From Pseudomonas azadiae (lineage in GTDB: Bacteria; Pseudomonadota; Gammaproteobacteria; Pseudomonadales; Pseudomonadaceae): a stretch of DNA of 64,000 nt. Each line of letters begins with the position of its first letter. Positions within the stretch are counted from its first letter, which is position 1. The notes beneath the pieces are model-generated. The model worked only from the letters and a program-made list of their open reading frames with translations, was not told the origin of the DNA and ran no database searches. Shown piece by piece: positions 10,639 to 19,891 of this stretch. The position numbers and the translations under genes are program-made. Where the stretch lies: contig NZ_JAHSTY010000001.1 in NCBI RefSeq assembly GCF_019145355.1, forward strand, positions 2,728,001 to 2,792,000, in the 5' to 3' direction.

Positions 10639-11019
10639 ATGACCAAGACCGTCATCACCAGCGACAAAGCCCCGGCCGCCATCGGCACGTACTCCCAGGC
10701 GATCAAGGCGGGCAACACCGTCTACATGTCCGGCCAGATCCCGCTGGACCCAAAGACCATGGAACTGGTTGAAGGCTTTGAAGCACAGACCGTCCAGGTC
10801 TTCGAAAACCTCAAGTCGGTGGCCGAGGCCGCCGGCGGTTCGTTCAAAGACATCGTCAAGCTGAACATCTTCCTCACCGACCTGAGCCACTTCGCCAAGG
10901 TCAACGAGATCATGGGCAAGTACTTCGAACAGCCGTACCCGGCCCGCGCCGCCATCGGCGTTGCTGCCCTGCCAAAGGGCGCACAGGTTGAGATGGACGC
11001 GATTCTGGTGATCGAGTAA
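10639..11019 (+). CDS. ridA: RidA family reactive imine/enamine deaminase
   Basis: 126 residues, the standard YjgF/YER057c/UK114 length. RidA hydrolyses reactive 2-aminoacrylate and other enamines/imines made by PLP enzymes, protecting them from damage. Hallmarks are [15 protein letters not shown] at the N-terminus, [11 protein letters not shown], the [17 protein letters not shown] segment, and the C-terminal [22 protein letters not shown] with the catalytic Arg. AAGGAG lies 8 bp before the ATG. It lies downstream of spoT, as in many gammaproteobacteria. Confidence 0.95.
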   Translation: MTKTVITSDKAPAAIGTYSQAIKAGNTVYMSGQIPLDPKTMELVEGFEAQTVQVFENLKSVAEAAGGSFKDIVKLNIFLTDLSHFAKVNEIMGKYFEQPYPARAAIGVAALPKGAQVEMDAILVIE

Positions 11020-11026
11020 AACACCC

Positions 11027-11050
11027 GGCGCAGCCCTCATAGGCTGCGCC
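11027..11050 (+). terminator. Hairpin after ridA
   Basis: A perfect 9-bp stem, GGCGCAGCC at 11027-11035 and GGCTGCGCC at 11042-11050, lies 8 bp after the ridA stop. A T-rich run follows only after 7 bases, so termination may be partial. Confidence 0.6.
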
Positions 11051-11072
11051 GACTTCGTTTTAAAAGGATTTC

Positions 11073-11819
11073 ATGATGCGCAAAGCGCTTGTAGCCTCAT
11101 CCATGCTCGCCCTGTTGCTCGGCGGCTGCGCCAGCAACCCTGCCGACCGGGATGTGAGCGGCACCTGGATCAACCAGGTCGCCATCGATGCGGCAGCCAA
11201 GGGCGGCCCTTTGCGCGAAGCCCTGCAGAGTTATGGCCCGAACCTCGAATGGGAGGTCAATACCAAGGCCTCGCAGGCGCGCTACTACAACGGCTTTGAA
11301 GTAGCGGAAGGCAAGTTGCTGGGTGAAAAATCCGGCGCCTGGAGCGTGGATTTCTACGGCAGCTCCGCTACCGAACTCAAGCGCAAAGGCAAACAACTGC
11401 TGCAAGTGGCCAACGACAACGAGCCGGAGCAGCTGTTTGCCCGTTCCAAAGACCCGGCCCCGGAAGGCGCGCCATTGGGTGCCAACTTCGAGCGGGCGCT
11501 GTATGCGGCTTACATGGGCGGCGACTGGAAGATTACCGACGGCTTCGGCAACGGCGCCATCGTGCAGTTCCAGGCTGACGGCAAGGTGGTCGGCCTACCC
11601 AAGGTTGATCGGTACTCCCTATGCCTGGCGGGCGATTGCGCTTCCATGAGCGGCGGCTATGACAGCATCTGGCTGCAACTGAATGGCCAGGGCAACCCTT
11701 GGATTTTTTCGCGCAAGGGCAAGCAGCTGGAGATCTTCCAGGCGATCAATACGGCGCAGACGGATGAGGTGCCTTCGTTTACACCGGGACCTCGGCAATG
11801 GCTGCTTGAAAAGCAATAA
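11073..11819 (+). CDS. Conserved lipoprotein of unknown function
   Basis: 248 residues with a lipoprotein signal: MMRKALVASSMLALLLGGC, lipobox LGGC with Cys19. The next residues are Ala-Ser, which predicts sorting to the outer membrane. A double ATG leaves the exact start open by one codon; AAGGA lies 6 bp before the first. I recognise no domain with a known function. The mature part is tryptophan- and glycine-rich with motifs such as GGDWKITDGFGNGA and QWLLEKQ at the end. The protein matches, by place and character, the hypothetical gene that follows ridA in PAO1. Confidence 0.8.
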   Translation: MMRKALVASSMLALLLGGCASNPADRDVSGTWINQVAIDAAAKGGPLREALQSYGPNLEWEVNTKASQARYYNGFEVAEGKLLGEKSGAWSVDFYGSSATELKRKGKQLLQVANDNEPEQLFARSKDPAPEGAPLGANFERALYAAYMGGDWKITDGFGNGAIVQFQADGKVVGLPKVDRYSLCLAGDCASMSGGYDSIWLQLNGQGNPWIFSRKGKQLEIFQAINTAQTDEVPSFTPGPRQWLLEKQ

Positions 11820-11840
11820 TCAGCCGAACACAAATCTAAA

Positions 11841-11930
11841 TGTGGGAGCGGGCTTGCTCGCGAATGCGGAGTGCCAGTCACAAGATATATTGACTGATCC
11901 ACCGCATTCGCGAGCAAGCCCGCTCCCACA
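11841..11930. repeat. REPIN, type A
   Basis: Inverted arms TGTGGGAGCGGGCTTGCTCG... and its complement at the two ends of a 90-bp element. It occupies nearly the whole convergent gap between the lipoprotein gene and the epimerase gene. Confidence 0.9.
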
Positions 11931-11944
11931 GTTTTAACCGCGTT

Positions 11945-12796
11945 TCAGCCTTTGAGAATGGCTGCATAGCCTTCGCGATACGTCGGATAGGTCGGTGTCC
12001 AGCCCAGCGCCTTGATACGCGCATTACTGCACTGTTTACTGCCCGCACGCCTCACACTGGCGTCTTCGGACCACTGCGTCACGCCCAGGTACTCACGCAA
12101 CCACGCCACCACTTCAGCCAGCGGCGCGGGCGCATCGTCGACGCCGATGTAGACTTGTTCCAGCGAACCGCCCTTTTCCAAATGCCGCAACAAAAAGGCC
12201 AGCAAGCCCGCTGCGTCGTCCGCATGAATCCGGTTGCCATATAAAGGTGGATCGACTGCTACACGGTAGCCTTGGCGCACTTGAGTGAGCAGCCATTCGC
12301 GGCCCGGCCCATAAATACCGGTCAGGCGCACGATGCTGGCCGGGATGCCGCTAGTGAGTGCCACTTGCTCGGCCTCCAGCATCACCTGCCCGGAATAACC
12401 CTTCGCCTGAGTCGGCGACGTTTCATCGACCCATTCACCATTCTGCTGCCCGTAGACGCTGCTGCTGGACACAAACAACAGGTGTTTGGGCTCCTGGCCA
12501 TAGTCGCCCAACCATTCCAGCACATGCTTCAGTCCTTGGACGTAAGCCGCGCGATAGCCGGCCTCGTCGTGGTCTGTCGCAGCGGCGCAGTACACCAGGT
12601 AATCCACCCCGCCGATGGGCCAAGTGTCGGGGCAGGCCTTGCTGAACAGGTCGCCGGCAATGCCGATCACCCCGGCGGGCAACCGCGAAATATCACGCCG
12701 CAGGCCATGAACCTCCCATCCAGAGACGAGCAATTGGCTAGCCAGCCGACTACCTACATCGCCACAACCGGCAATCACAACAGAAGGCGCTGACAT
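11945..12796 (-). CDS. NAD(P)-dependent epimerase/dehydratase-like protein (atypical SDR)
   Basis: 283 residues from the ATG complementary to 12794-12796. An upstream in-frame ATG (12835) is less likely because MSAPSVVIAGCGDVGSRLA begins directly at the Rossmann fold. The dinucleotide motif GCGDVGS is at residues 9-15. A VSSSSVYGQ segment followed by an otherwise conserved pattern resembles the extended/atypical SDR group that includes E. coli YeeZ. The substrate is unknown; members are annotated as sugar-nucleotide epimerases without direct proof. It is divergent from exbB. Confidence 0.8.
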   Translation of the reverse strand: MSAPSVVIAGCGDVGSRLASQLLVSGWEVHGLRRDISRLPAGVIGIAGDLFSKACPDTWPIGGVDYLVYCAAATDHDEAGYRAAYVQGLKHVLEWLGDYGQEPKHLLFVSSSSVYGQQNGEWVDETSPTQAKGYSGQVMLEAEQVALTSGIPASIVRLTGIYGPGREWLLTQVRQGYRVAVDPPLYGNRIHADDAAGLLAFLLRHLEKGGSLEQVYIGVDDAPAPLAEVVAWLREYLGVTQWSEDASVRRAGSKQCSNARIKALGWTPTYPTYREGYAAILKG

Positions 12797-12983
12797 CACA
12801 AAACTCCGTACTGAAAGGTCTAGATTAGCGGTCACAGCAGACCGGCGGCCATAAAAAGCACAAATAAAGTTACTGTATTACTTTAGTTAACAAGAATTAC
12901 TTGCAATAATAACCGCCCATTTGTCCTCGACCCCCAGCGTCTGGAAGGACAATCACTCATTTTTTTACTCAGGTCCGGCCAGC

Positions 12984-13955
12984 ATGACACGTATGACAAA
13001 CCCCGCTTCGCCAACCAAGCTTCACAGCCCATCACGCGCCTGGCGTGCGATTGCTGCGCTGCTGTTCAGCGTTCTGCTGGCACCGACCGCCGCCTTCGCG
13101 GACGCCACGGCACCCGCCGCTCCGGCCGCCGCCGAGCAGAATGCAGCCACCCCTGCCGCGCCCGCCGCCGCTCCGGCCGCAACCGACCCGGCTGCGCCTG
13201 CCGCCGCCGATGACACTGGCGTGGTGCTCGAAGAAGACAACACCCTGGGCATGGCCCATGACCTGTCGCCATGGGGCATGTATCAGAACGCTGACGTGGT
13301 GGTAAAAGCCGTCATGATCGGCCTGGCCATCGCCTCGATCATCACCTGGACCATCTGGATCGCCAAGGGCTTTGAGCTGCTGGGCGCCAAACGTCGTCTG
13401 CGCAACGAAATCGTCCACCTGAAAAAAGCCACCACCCTCAAGGAAGCGAGCGAAAGCGCGACCAAGAAAGGCACCCTGGCCAACACCCTGGTGCACGACG
13501 CGCTGGAAGAAATGCGCCTCTCGGCCAATGCCCGCGAAAAAGAAGGCATCAAGGAACGTGTTGCTTTCCGCCTGGAGCGCCTGGTGGCGGCCTGCGGCCG
13601 TAACATGAGCAGCGGCACCGGGGTGCTGGCGACCATTGGTTCCACCGCACCGTTCGTCGGCCTGTTCGGCACCGTGTGGGGCATCATGAACAGCTTCATC
13701 GGCATCGCCAAAACCCAGACCACCAACCTCGCCGTCGTTGCCCCAGGCATCGCCGAAGCCCTGCTGGCAACAGCGCTGGGCCTGGTTGCCGCGATTCCTG
13801 CGGTGGTGATCTACAACGTCTTCGCCCGTTCGATCGCCGGCTACAAGGCCCAGGTATCGGACGCGTCGGCAGAAGTCCTGCTGCTGGTCAGCCGCGACCT
13901 CGATCACCTGCCTACCGAGCGCAGCTCGCAACCGCACATGGTGAAAGTGGGGTAA
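12984..13955 (+). CDS. exbB: ExbB, energy-transducing proton channel subunit
   Basis: 323 residues from the ATG at 12984; the open frame reaches back to 12921, but the signal-like segment and the AGG before 12984 favour this start. ExbB forms the pentameric inner-membrane channel that, with ExbD, uses the proton motive force to energise TonB. The N-terminus carries a cleavable-type signal (AIAALLFSVLLAPTAAFA) and then an Ala/Pro-rich periplasmic stretch of about 45 residues, the long form seen in pseudomonads. Three membrane segments follow, with TGVLATIGSTAPFVGLFGTVWGIM and GIAEALLATALGLVAAIPAV carrying the MotA/TolQ/ExbB signature. It is first in the exbB-exbD-tonB operon. Confidence 0.95.
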   Translation: MTRMTNPASPTKLHSPSRAWRAIAALLFSVLLAPTAAFADATAPAAPAAAEQNAATPAAPAAAPAATDPAAPAAADDTGVVLEEDNTLGMAHDLSPWGMYQNADVVVKAVMIGLAIASIITWTIWIAKGFELLGAKRRLRNEIVHLKKATTLKEASESATKKGTLANTLVHDALEEMRLSANAREKEGIKERVAFRLERLVAACGRNMSSGTGVLATIGSTAPFVGLFGTVWGIMNSFIGIAKTQTTNLAVVAPGIAEALLATALGLVAAIPAVVIYNVFARSIAGYKAQVSDASAEVLLLVSRDLDHLPTERSSQPHMVKVG

Positions 13956-13961
13956 TCGGCC

Positions 13962-14387
13962 ATGGGCCTGCATTTGAATCAAGGCGACGACGAACTCGTC
14001 GAGAACCACGAAATCAACGTCACGCCGTTTATCGATGTGATGCTGGTGCTGCTGATCATTTTCATGGTGGCGGCACCGCTGGCGACCGTGGATATCAAGG
14101 TCGACCTGCCCGCATCCAGCGCCAAGCCGGCGCCGCGGCCGGAGAAACCGATCTTCCTCAGCGTCAAGGCGGACCAACGCCTGTTCCTGGGCGAAGAAGA
14201 AGTCAAGACTGAAACCCTGGGCCCGGTGCTCGACGCCAAGACCCAAGGCAAGAAAGACACGACAATCTTCTTCCAGGCCGACAAGGGCGTGGACTACGGC
14301 GACCTGATGAGCGTGATGGATGCCCTGCGGGCAGCCGGCTACCTCAAGGTAGGCCTGGTCGGACTTGAGACGGCAGCCAAGAAATGA
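13962..14387 (+). CDS. exbD: ExbD, TonB energy-coupling subunit
   Basis: 141 residues. It has a short cytoplasmic N-terminus (ENHEINVTPFIDVMLVLLIIFMVAAPL) with the proton-pathway aspartate in the single membrane segment (the D of PFIDVML), then a periplasmic domain. It starts 6 bp after exbB and overlaps tonB by 4 bp, so the three are translated together. Partner of ExbB and TonB in siderophore and vitamin B12 uptake across the outer membrane. Confidence 0.96.
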   Translation: MGLHLNQGDDELVENHEINVTPFIDVMLVLLIIFMVAAPLATVDIKVDLPASSAKPAPRPEKPIFLSVKADQRLFLGEEEVKTETLGPVLDAKTQGKKDTTIFFQADKGVDYGDLMSVMDALRAAGYLKVGLVGLETAAKK

Positions 14388-15133
14388 TCACGACGCGCCA
14401 CAAACTGACGCGTTATGGCACCAGCCTCGCCGTCGTACTGGGCGTGCATGCCGTCGCGATCGCTATCGCGCTTCATTGGTCGGCGCCGCGCACGGTGCAG
14501 TTGCCACCGGCTGCCATGGTCATCGACCTGGCGCCGATGCCAGCACCGCCGCCGCCGGCACCGCCCAAGGTCGTGACGCCGCCGCAACCGCCTGCACCGG
14601 TCGAAGAACTGCCCCTGCCGAAATTGGCCGAGGCGCCCAAGCCGACTATCCAAGTGCCCAAGCCGGTCAAGCCCAAGCCCAAACCGCAGCCGCCCAAACC
14701 TGTAGAAAAAAAGATCGAGCCGCCCAAGGAGAAACCTTCCGAGGACCCGCCGAGCGAAACGCCACCGACCCAGGCGCCCGCTGAAAAATCGGCCCAGCCC
14801 GTTCCTGGCCCGTCGCCGCAACAGATCGCCGCCAAGGCGTCCTGGGAAGGCACGCTGCTGGCGCACCTGCAGAAGTACAAGAAGTACCCGCCAGGTGCCC
14901 AGGCCCGTGGCAAGGAAGGCCTGAACCGCCTGAAGTTCGTGGTCGACGCTGACGGCAACGTGCTGTCCTACGAGTTGGTGGGCCGCTCCGGCAACGCCGA
15001 TCTGGACCGCGCCACACTGGACATGATCCGTCGTGCCCAGCCGCTGCCCAAGCCTCCGGCCGACATGCTCAAAGGTGGCAGCATCGAGATCGTTGCACCG
15101 TTCGTGTACAACATCGAAAAGCGCCGCCGCTAG
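14384..15133 (+). CDS. tonB: TonB energy transducer
   Basis: 249 residues, overlapping exbD by 4 bp (ATGA). It has an N-terminal membrane anchor (about residues 12-33), a long Pro/Lys-rich periplasmic spacer (about 50-140, with repeated KPKP and PPKP), and a C-terminal TonB domain (about 150-249, with YPPGAQARGKEGLNRLKFVV). The spacer reaches across the periplasm to TonB boxes of outer-membrane receptors. The operon is usually iron/Fur-controlled in this genus, but I could not find a convincing Fur box upstream of exbB. Confidence 0.95.
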   Translation: MITTRHKLTRYGTSLAVVLGVHAVAIAIALHWSAPRTVQLPPAAMVIDLAPMPAPPPPAPPKVVTPPQPPAPVEELPLPKLAEAPKPTIQVPKPVKPKPKPQPPKPVEKKIEPPKEKPSEDPPSETPPTQAPAEKSAQPVPGPSPQQIAAKASWEGTLLAHLQKYKKYPPGAQARGKEGLNRLKFVVDADGNVLSYELVGRSGNADLDRATLDMIRRAQPLPKPPADMLKGGSIEIVAPFVYNIEKRRR

Positions 15134-15154
15134 CGAAAGGGCAGCGCGGGCTTA

Positions 15155-15258
15155 TGTGGGAGCGGGCTTGCTCGCGAATGCGGTGTATCAGTGATGGATG
15201 TATTCACTGACATTCCGCATTCGCGAGCAAGTCGAATCGTCGCACCGCCGCTCCCACA
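15155..15258. repeat. REPIN, type A, with a 15-bp insertion in the right arm
   Basis: The left arm (15155-15178) is standard type A. In the right arm the palindrome is interrupted after GCGAGCAAG by TCGAATCGTCGCACC (15232-15246), then resumes GCCGCTCCCACA. The element lies between tonB and oxyR. Confidence 0.85.
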
Positions 15259-15335
15259 TTTAATTTTCATTCCCTCCAAAAATCCTTCTCAGCAAAATCC
15301 CTGGCATTCCCTACTCAATCCCCACCCAACTTCTG

Positions 15336-15350
15336 ATAACGTGCGTCTAT
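15336..15350. promoter_or_regulatory. Possible OxyR half-site upstream of oxyR
   Basis: ATAA-N7-CTAT fits the OxyR tetramer half-site ATAG-N7-CTAT with one mismatch, 47 bp before the oxyR ATG. The second pair expected 7 bp further on is not conserved (AGCC), so this could be chance. Autoregulation is usual for OxyR and other LysR regulators. Confidence 0.3.
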
Positions 15351-15396
15351 CGATTGCAGCCGGTATGCTTGGCCCGCAACCTCATGGACGCCCGCT

Positions 15397-16317
15397 ATGA
15401 CTCTTACAGAATTACGCTACATCGTTACCCTCGCCCAAGAGCAGCACTTCGGCCACGCGGCCGAGCGTTGCCACGTCAGTCAGCCGACGCTGTCGGTGGG
15501 CGTGAAGAAACTTGAAGACGAACTCGGTGTGCTGATTTTCGAGCGCAGCAAGAGTGCTGTGCGCCTGACCCCGGTGGGCGAAGGCATCGTGGCCCAGGCC
15601 CAGAAGGTGCTGGAGCAAGCGCAAAGCATTCGCGAACTGGCCCAGGCCGGTAAGAACCAGCTGACAGCACCGCTGAAAGTCGGCGCCATCTATACCGTCG
15701 GGCCGTACCTGTTCCCGCACTTGATCCCGCAACTGCACCGCGTCGCGCCGCAGATGCCGCTGTATATCGAAGAAAACTTCACCCACGTGCTGCGCGACAA
15801 ACTGCGCAACGGCGAGCTGGACGCGATCATCATCGCCCTGCCGTTCAATGAGGCAGACGTATTGACCCTGCCGCTCTATGACGAGCCGTTCTACGTACTG
15901 ATGCCCGCTTCCCACCCCTGGACGCAAAAAGCCACCATCGACGCCGGCCTGCTCAACGACAAGAGCCTGCTGCTGCTCGGCGAAGGCCACTGCTTCCGCG
16001 ACCAGGTGCTGGAAGCCTGCCCGACCCTGACCAAGGGCAACGACGGCGCCAAACACACCACCGTGGAGTCCAGCTCCCTGGAAACCATTCGTCACATGGT
16101 CGCGTCCGGCCTGGGCATTTCGATCCTGCCGTTGTCGGCTGTGGACAGCCATCACTACGCCCCTGGTGTGATCGAAGTGCGCCCACTGACGCCACCGGTG
16201 CCATTTCGCACCGTGGCAATCGCCTGGCGCGCCAGCTTCCCACGGCCCAAAGCGATTGAGATCCTCGCCGACTCGATCCGGCTGTGCTCGGTGGCCAAGC
16301 CGACTGCTGCGAGCTGA
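15397..16317 (+). CDS. oxyR: OxyR, peroxide-sensing LysR-family regulator
   Basis: 306 residues. The N-terminal winged helix (residues 1-60, LRYIVTLAQEQHFGHAAERC and HVSQPTLSVGVKKLE) is followed by the LysR substrate domain. The redox cysteines Cys199 (in GEGHCF) and Cys208 (in LEAC) are present at exactly the positions that form the regulatory disulfide in OxyR. It activates catalase, alkyl hydroperoxide reductase and related genes when oxidised. recG starts 8 bp after its stop; the oxyR-recG pair is conserved in pseudomonads. Confidence 0.97.
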   Translation: MTLTELRYIVTLAQEQHFGHAAERCHVSQPTLSVGVKKLEDELGVLIFERSKSAVRLTPVGEGIVAQAQKVLEQAQSIRELAQAGKNQLTAPLKVGAIYTVGPYLFPHLIPQLHRVAPQMPLYIEENFTHVLRDKLRNGELDAIIIALPFNEADVLTLPLYDEPFYVLMPASHPWTQKATIDAGLLNDKSLLLLGEGHCFRDQVLEACPTLTKGNDGAKHTTVESSSLETIRHMVASGLGISILPLSAVDSHHYAPGVIEVRPLTPPVPFRTVAIAWRASFPRPKAIEILADSIRLCSVAKPTAAS

Positions 16318-16325
16318 GCCACGGT

Positions 16326-18401
16326 ATGACTGAGCTGTCGCAGGTGTCGGTAACGGCACTCAAGGGTGTCGGTGAAGCCATGGCCGAGAAACTGGCCAAG
16401 GTCGGGTTGGAGAACCTCCAGGACGTATTGTTCCACCTGCCCCTGCGCTACCAGGATCGAACCCGCGTGGTGCCCATCGGCCAGTTGCGCCCAGGGCAGG
16501 ACGCGGTGGTCGAAGGCACCGTCAGTGGCGCCGACGTGGTGATGGGCAAGCGCCGCAGCCTGGTGGTGCGCCTGCAGGACGGCACTGGCGGCCTGAGCCT
16601 GCGCTTTTACCACTTCAGCAACGCGCAGAAGGAAGGCCTCAAGCGTGGCACCCGCGTGCGCTGTTACGGCGAAGCGCGGCCCGGCGCATCAGGCCTGGAG
16701 ATCTACCACCCGGAATACCGCGCCATCACTGGCGATGAGCCGCCGCCGGTCGACACCACACTCACACCGATCTACCCGCTAACCGAAGGCCTGACCCAGC
16801 AACGCCTGCGCCAACTGTGCATGCAGACCCTGGCCCTGCTCGGCCCGAAAAGCCTGCCCGACTGGCTGCCGCTGGAGCTGGCCCGCGACTATCAATTGGC
16901 GCCGCTGGACGATGCGATTCGCTACCTGCATCACCCGCCGGCCGATGCCGATGTCGACGAACTGGCACTGGGTCATCACTGGGCCCAGCATCGCCTGGCC
17001 TTTGAAGAACTGCTGACCCACCAACTGTCCCAGCAACGCCTGCGCGAAAGCATGCGCTCCCTGCGTGCGCCGGCGATGCCCAAGGCCACGCGCTTGCCTG
17101 CGCAATACCTGGCCAACCTCGGCTTTGCGCCCACCGGCGCCCAGCAGCGTGTCGGCAATGAAATCGCCTACGACCTCAGCCAGAACGAACCGATGCTGCG
17201 GCTTATCCAGGGCGACGTCGGCGCAGGCAAAACCGTGGTTGCCGCCCTCGCCGCCCTGCAGGCCTTGGAAGCCGGTTACCAGGTGGCGCTGATGGCGCCC
17301 ACCGAGATCCTTGCCGAGCAGCACTTCATCACCTTCAAACGCTGGCTCGAACCGCTGGGCCTGGAAGTGGCGTGGCTGGCCGGCAAGCTCAAGGGCAAGG
17401 TGCGCGCGGCGGCGCTGGAACAGATCGCCGGCGGCGCACCGATGGTGGTGGGCACCCACGCGCTGTTTCAGGACGAAGTGCAGTTCAAAAACCTCGCCCT
17501 GGTGATCATCGACGAACAGCACCGCTTCGGCGTGCAACAGCGCCTGGCCCTGCGCCAGAAAGGCGTCGGCGGGCGCATGAACCCGCATCAACTGATCATG
17601 ACGGCCACGCCGATCCCACGGACCCTGGCGATGAGTGCCTACGCCGACCTCGACACCTCGATCCTCGACGAGCTGCCGCCCGGCCGTACGCCGGTCAATA
17701 CCGTGCTGGTCACCGACACCCGGCGTGTCGAGGTGATCGAGCGCGTGCGCGGCGCCTGTGCCGAAGGTCGCCAGGCGTATTGGGTGTGCACGCTGATCGA
17801 GGAGTCCGAAGAACTGACCTGCCAGGCGGCCGAAACCACCTTTGAAGACCTCACCAGCGCCCTCGGTGAACTCAAAGTCGGGCTGATCCACGGTCGCATG
17901 AAGCCTGCGGAAAAGGCGGCGGTCATGGCCGAGTTCAAGGCAGGCAACTTGCAATTGCTGGTGGCCACCACGGTGATCGAAGTCGGGGTGGACGTGCCTA
18001 ACGCCAGCCTGATGATCATCGAGAACCCCGAGCGCCTGGGCCTGGCGCAGTTGCACCAGCTGCGCGGTCGTGTCGGCCGGGGCAGCGCGGCCAGCCATTG
18101 CGTGCTGCTCTACCACCCGCCGCTGTCACAGATCGGCCGTCAGCGCCTGGGCATCATGCGTGAAACCAACGACGGTTTCGTCATCGCCGAAAAAGACCTC
18201 GAACTGCGCGGCCCCGGCGAAATGCTCGGCACCCGCCAGACTGGCCTGCTGCAATTCAAGGTGGCCGACCTGATGCGCGACGCCGATTTACTCCCCGCCG
18301 TGCGCGATGCGGCGCAAGCGTTGATGGAACGCTGGCCGGAACATGTCAGCCCGTTGCTGGATCGCTGGCTCAGGCACGGGCAGCAATACGGTCAAGTGTG
18401 A
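16326..18401 (+). CDS. recG: ATP-dependent DNA helicase RecG
   Basis: 691 residues from the ATG at 16326. An in-frame start at 16284 lies inside oxyR, but MTELSQVSVTALKGVGEAMA is the family start. RecG reverses stalled forks and branch-migrates Holliday junctions. The order is an N-terminal wedge/OB domain (about 1-170), helicase motif I GDVGAGKTVVA (about residue 298), motif II DEQH, motif III MTATPIPRTLA, and motif VI QLHQLRGRVGRG, then the C-terminal TRG-like region with PGEMLGTRQTGL. It lies downstream of oxyR and probably shares its transcript. Confidence 0.97.
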   Translation: MTELSQVSVTALKGVGEAMAEKLAKVGLENLQDVLFHLPLRYQDRTRVVPIGQLRPGQDAVVEGTVSGADVVMGKRRSLVVRLQDGTGGLSLRFYHFSNAQKEGLKRGTRVRCYGEARPGASGLEIYHPEYRAITGDEPPPVDTTLTPIYPLTEGLTQQRLRQLCMQTLALLGPKSLPDWLPLELARDYQLAPLDDAIRYLHHPPADADVDELALGHHWAQHRLAFEELLTHQLSQQRLRESMRSLRAPAMPKATRLPAQYLANLGFAPTGAQQRVGNEIAYDLSQNEPMLRLIQGDVGAGKTVVAALAALQALEAGYQVALMAPTEILAEQHFITFKRWLEPLGLEVAWLAGKLKGKVRAAALEQIAGGAPMVVGTHALFQDEVQFKNLALVIIDEQHRFGVQQRLALRQKGVGGRMNPHQLIMTATPIPRTLAMSAYADLDTSILDELPPGRTPVNTVLVTDTRRVEVIERVRGACAEGRQAYWVCTLIEESEELTCQAAETTFEDLTSALGELKVGLIHGRMKPAEKAAVMAEFKAGNLQLLVATTVIEVGVDVPNASLMIIENPERLGLAQLHQLRGRVGRGSAASHCVLLYHPPLSQIGRQRLGIMRETNDGFVIAEKDLELRGPGEMLGTRQTGLLQFKVADLMRDADLLPAVRDAAQALMERWPEHVSPLLDRWLRHGQQYGQV

Positions 18402-18477
18402 CCTTGGCTCACTTAACCGACCTACAGGTGTGTCAAGCTGGTTATACTTCGACGACTGTACGAAATTGGATCAGGCC

Positions 18478-19878
18478 ATGTCAGAAGTCGCCCTCGCCAC
18501 AGCCCCACTGACCGCCCCGCCGGTCATTCGGGCTCTGCTCGCAAAACTCGCCGTCCCCTACACGGAAGTTGCCGATCTACCGGGCCTGAATCCTGCGCGA
18601 AAGATCCAGGCGGTGCTGCTGGAAGACGCGGTGGGTGCGCTGATGGTGCTATTCCCGCAAAGCCAGCTGCTCGACCTCAACCGCCTCACCGAACTCACCG
18701 GTCGCCGCCTCACGGCCGTGTCGCCGGAGCGCGTCAGGCGCATGCTGGACAAGCATGACCTGAGCCTGTTGCCGGGCCTGCCGCCCCTCACCAGTTCGCC
18801 GTGCCTGTACGAAGGCAGCCTGCTCGACGAGCCGAACCTGCTGGTGCACTCGGGCGAAGCCGGGTTGCTGCTGGACATCCCCAGCGATGCCTTCAAGACC
18901 ATGCTCACCAAGGCCAGCGCCGCGCATTTTGGCGAGCCGCTGAGCAACATTCGCCCCAACCTCGACCGTCCGAACGATGACCGCGAGGAAATCACCCAGG
19001 CGATGCAGGCGTTCACCGCGCGCCGTATCCAACAGCGCCTGGAAGCGACGATCGAGATCCCACCGCTGGCGGACACCGCGCAAAAGATCATCAAGCTGCG
19101 TGTCGACCCCAACGCCACCATCGATGACATCACCAGCGTGGTGGAAACCGACCCCGCGCTGGCCGCACAGGTCGTGAGCTGGGCGGCGTCGCCGTACTAC
19201 GCGTCGCCGGGCAAGATCCGCTCGGTGGAAGACGCGATCGTGCGCGTGCTGGGGTTTGACCTGGTGATCAACCTGGCGCTGGGCCTGGCCTTGGGCAAGA
19301 CCCTGAGCCTGCCCAAGGACCACCCGCACCAGGCCACGCCGTACTGGCACCAGTCCATCTACACCGCCGCCGTGATCGAAGGCCTGACCCGCGCCATGCC
19401 CCGCGCCCAGCGCCCGGAAGCCGGCCTGACCTACCTGGCCGGCCTGCTGCACAACTTCGGCTATCTGCTGCTGGCCCATGTGTTCCCGCCGCACTTCTCG
19501 TTGATCTGCCGGCACCTGGAGGTCAACCCGCACCTGTGCCACAGCTATGTCGAGCAACACTTGCTGGGCATCAGCCGCGAGCAGATCGGCGCCTGGCTGA
19601 TGCGCTACTGGGACATGCCGGACGAACTGTCCACCGCCCTGCGCTTCCAGCACGACCCGACTTATGACGGCCAATATGCCGAGTACCCGAACCTGGTGTG
19701 TCTGGCCGTGCGCCTGTTGCGCAGCCGCGGCATCGGCTCCGGGCCGGACGAGGCGATTCCGGATGCGCTGCTTGAGCGGTTGGGGTTGAGCCGTGACAAG
19801 GCTGAAGAAGTGGTGGGCAAGGTGTTGGATGCCGAGGTGTTGTTGCGGGAGCTGGCTTCGCAGTTCAGCCAGGGCTGA
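18478..19878 (+). CDS. YbaK-like / HDOD domain signalling protein
   Basis: 466 residues from the ATG at 18478; the frame stays open back into recG, but the homologous sequence begins here. The N-terminal part (about 10-155) resembles the aminoacyl-tRNA deacylase (YbaK/ProX) fold, with PPVIRALLAKLAVPYTEV. The C-terminal part (about 200-400) is an HDOD domain with the IPPLADTAQKIIKLRVDPNATIDDI start and a central GLLHNFGYLLLAH. HDOD domains are non-catalytic HD relatives found in signalling proteins. The output of this protein is unknown. The last codons (FSQG) are partly duplicated at 20642 (see findings). Confidence 0.85.
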   Translation: MSEVALATAPLTAPPVIRALLAKLAVPYTEVADLPGLNPARKIQAVLLEDAVGALMVLFPQSQLLDLNRLTELTGRRLTAVSPERVRRMLDKHDLSLLPGLPPLTSSPCLYEGSLLDEPNLLVHSGEAGLLLDIPSDAFKTMLTKASAAHFGEPLSNIRPNLDRPNDDREEITQAMQAFTARRIQQRLEATIEIPPLADTAQKIIKLRVDPNATIDDITSVVETDPALAAQVVSWAASPYYASPGKIRSVEDAIVRVLGFDLVINLALGLALGKTLSLPKDHPHQATPYWHQSIYTAAVIEGLTRAMPRAQRPEAGLTYLAGLLHNFGYLLLAHVFPPHFSLICRHLEVNPHLCHSYVEQHLLGISREQIGAWLMRYWDMPDELSTALRFQHDPTYDGQYAEYPNLVCLAVRLLRSRGIGSGPDEAIPDALLERLGLSRDKAEEVVGKVLDAEVLLRELASQFSQG

Positions 19879-19891
19879 ATCCGTCGCCTGT

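Noticed and set aside
12841..12983. Fur box upstream of exbB
   Set aside because: The AT-rich stretch at 12881-12912 was compared with the 19-bp Fur consensus at several offsets. The best match was about 7 of 19, no better than chance for such a region.
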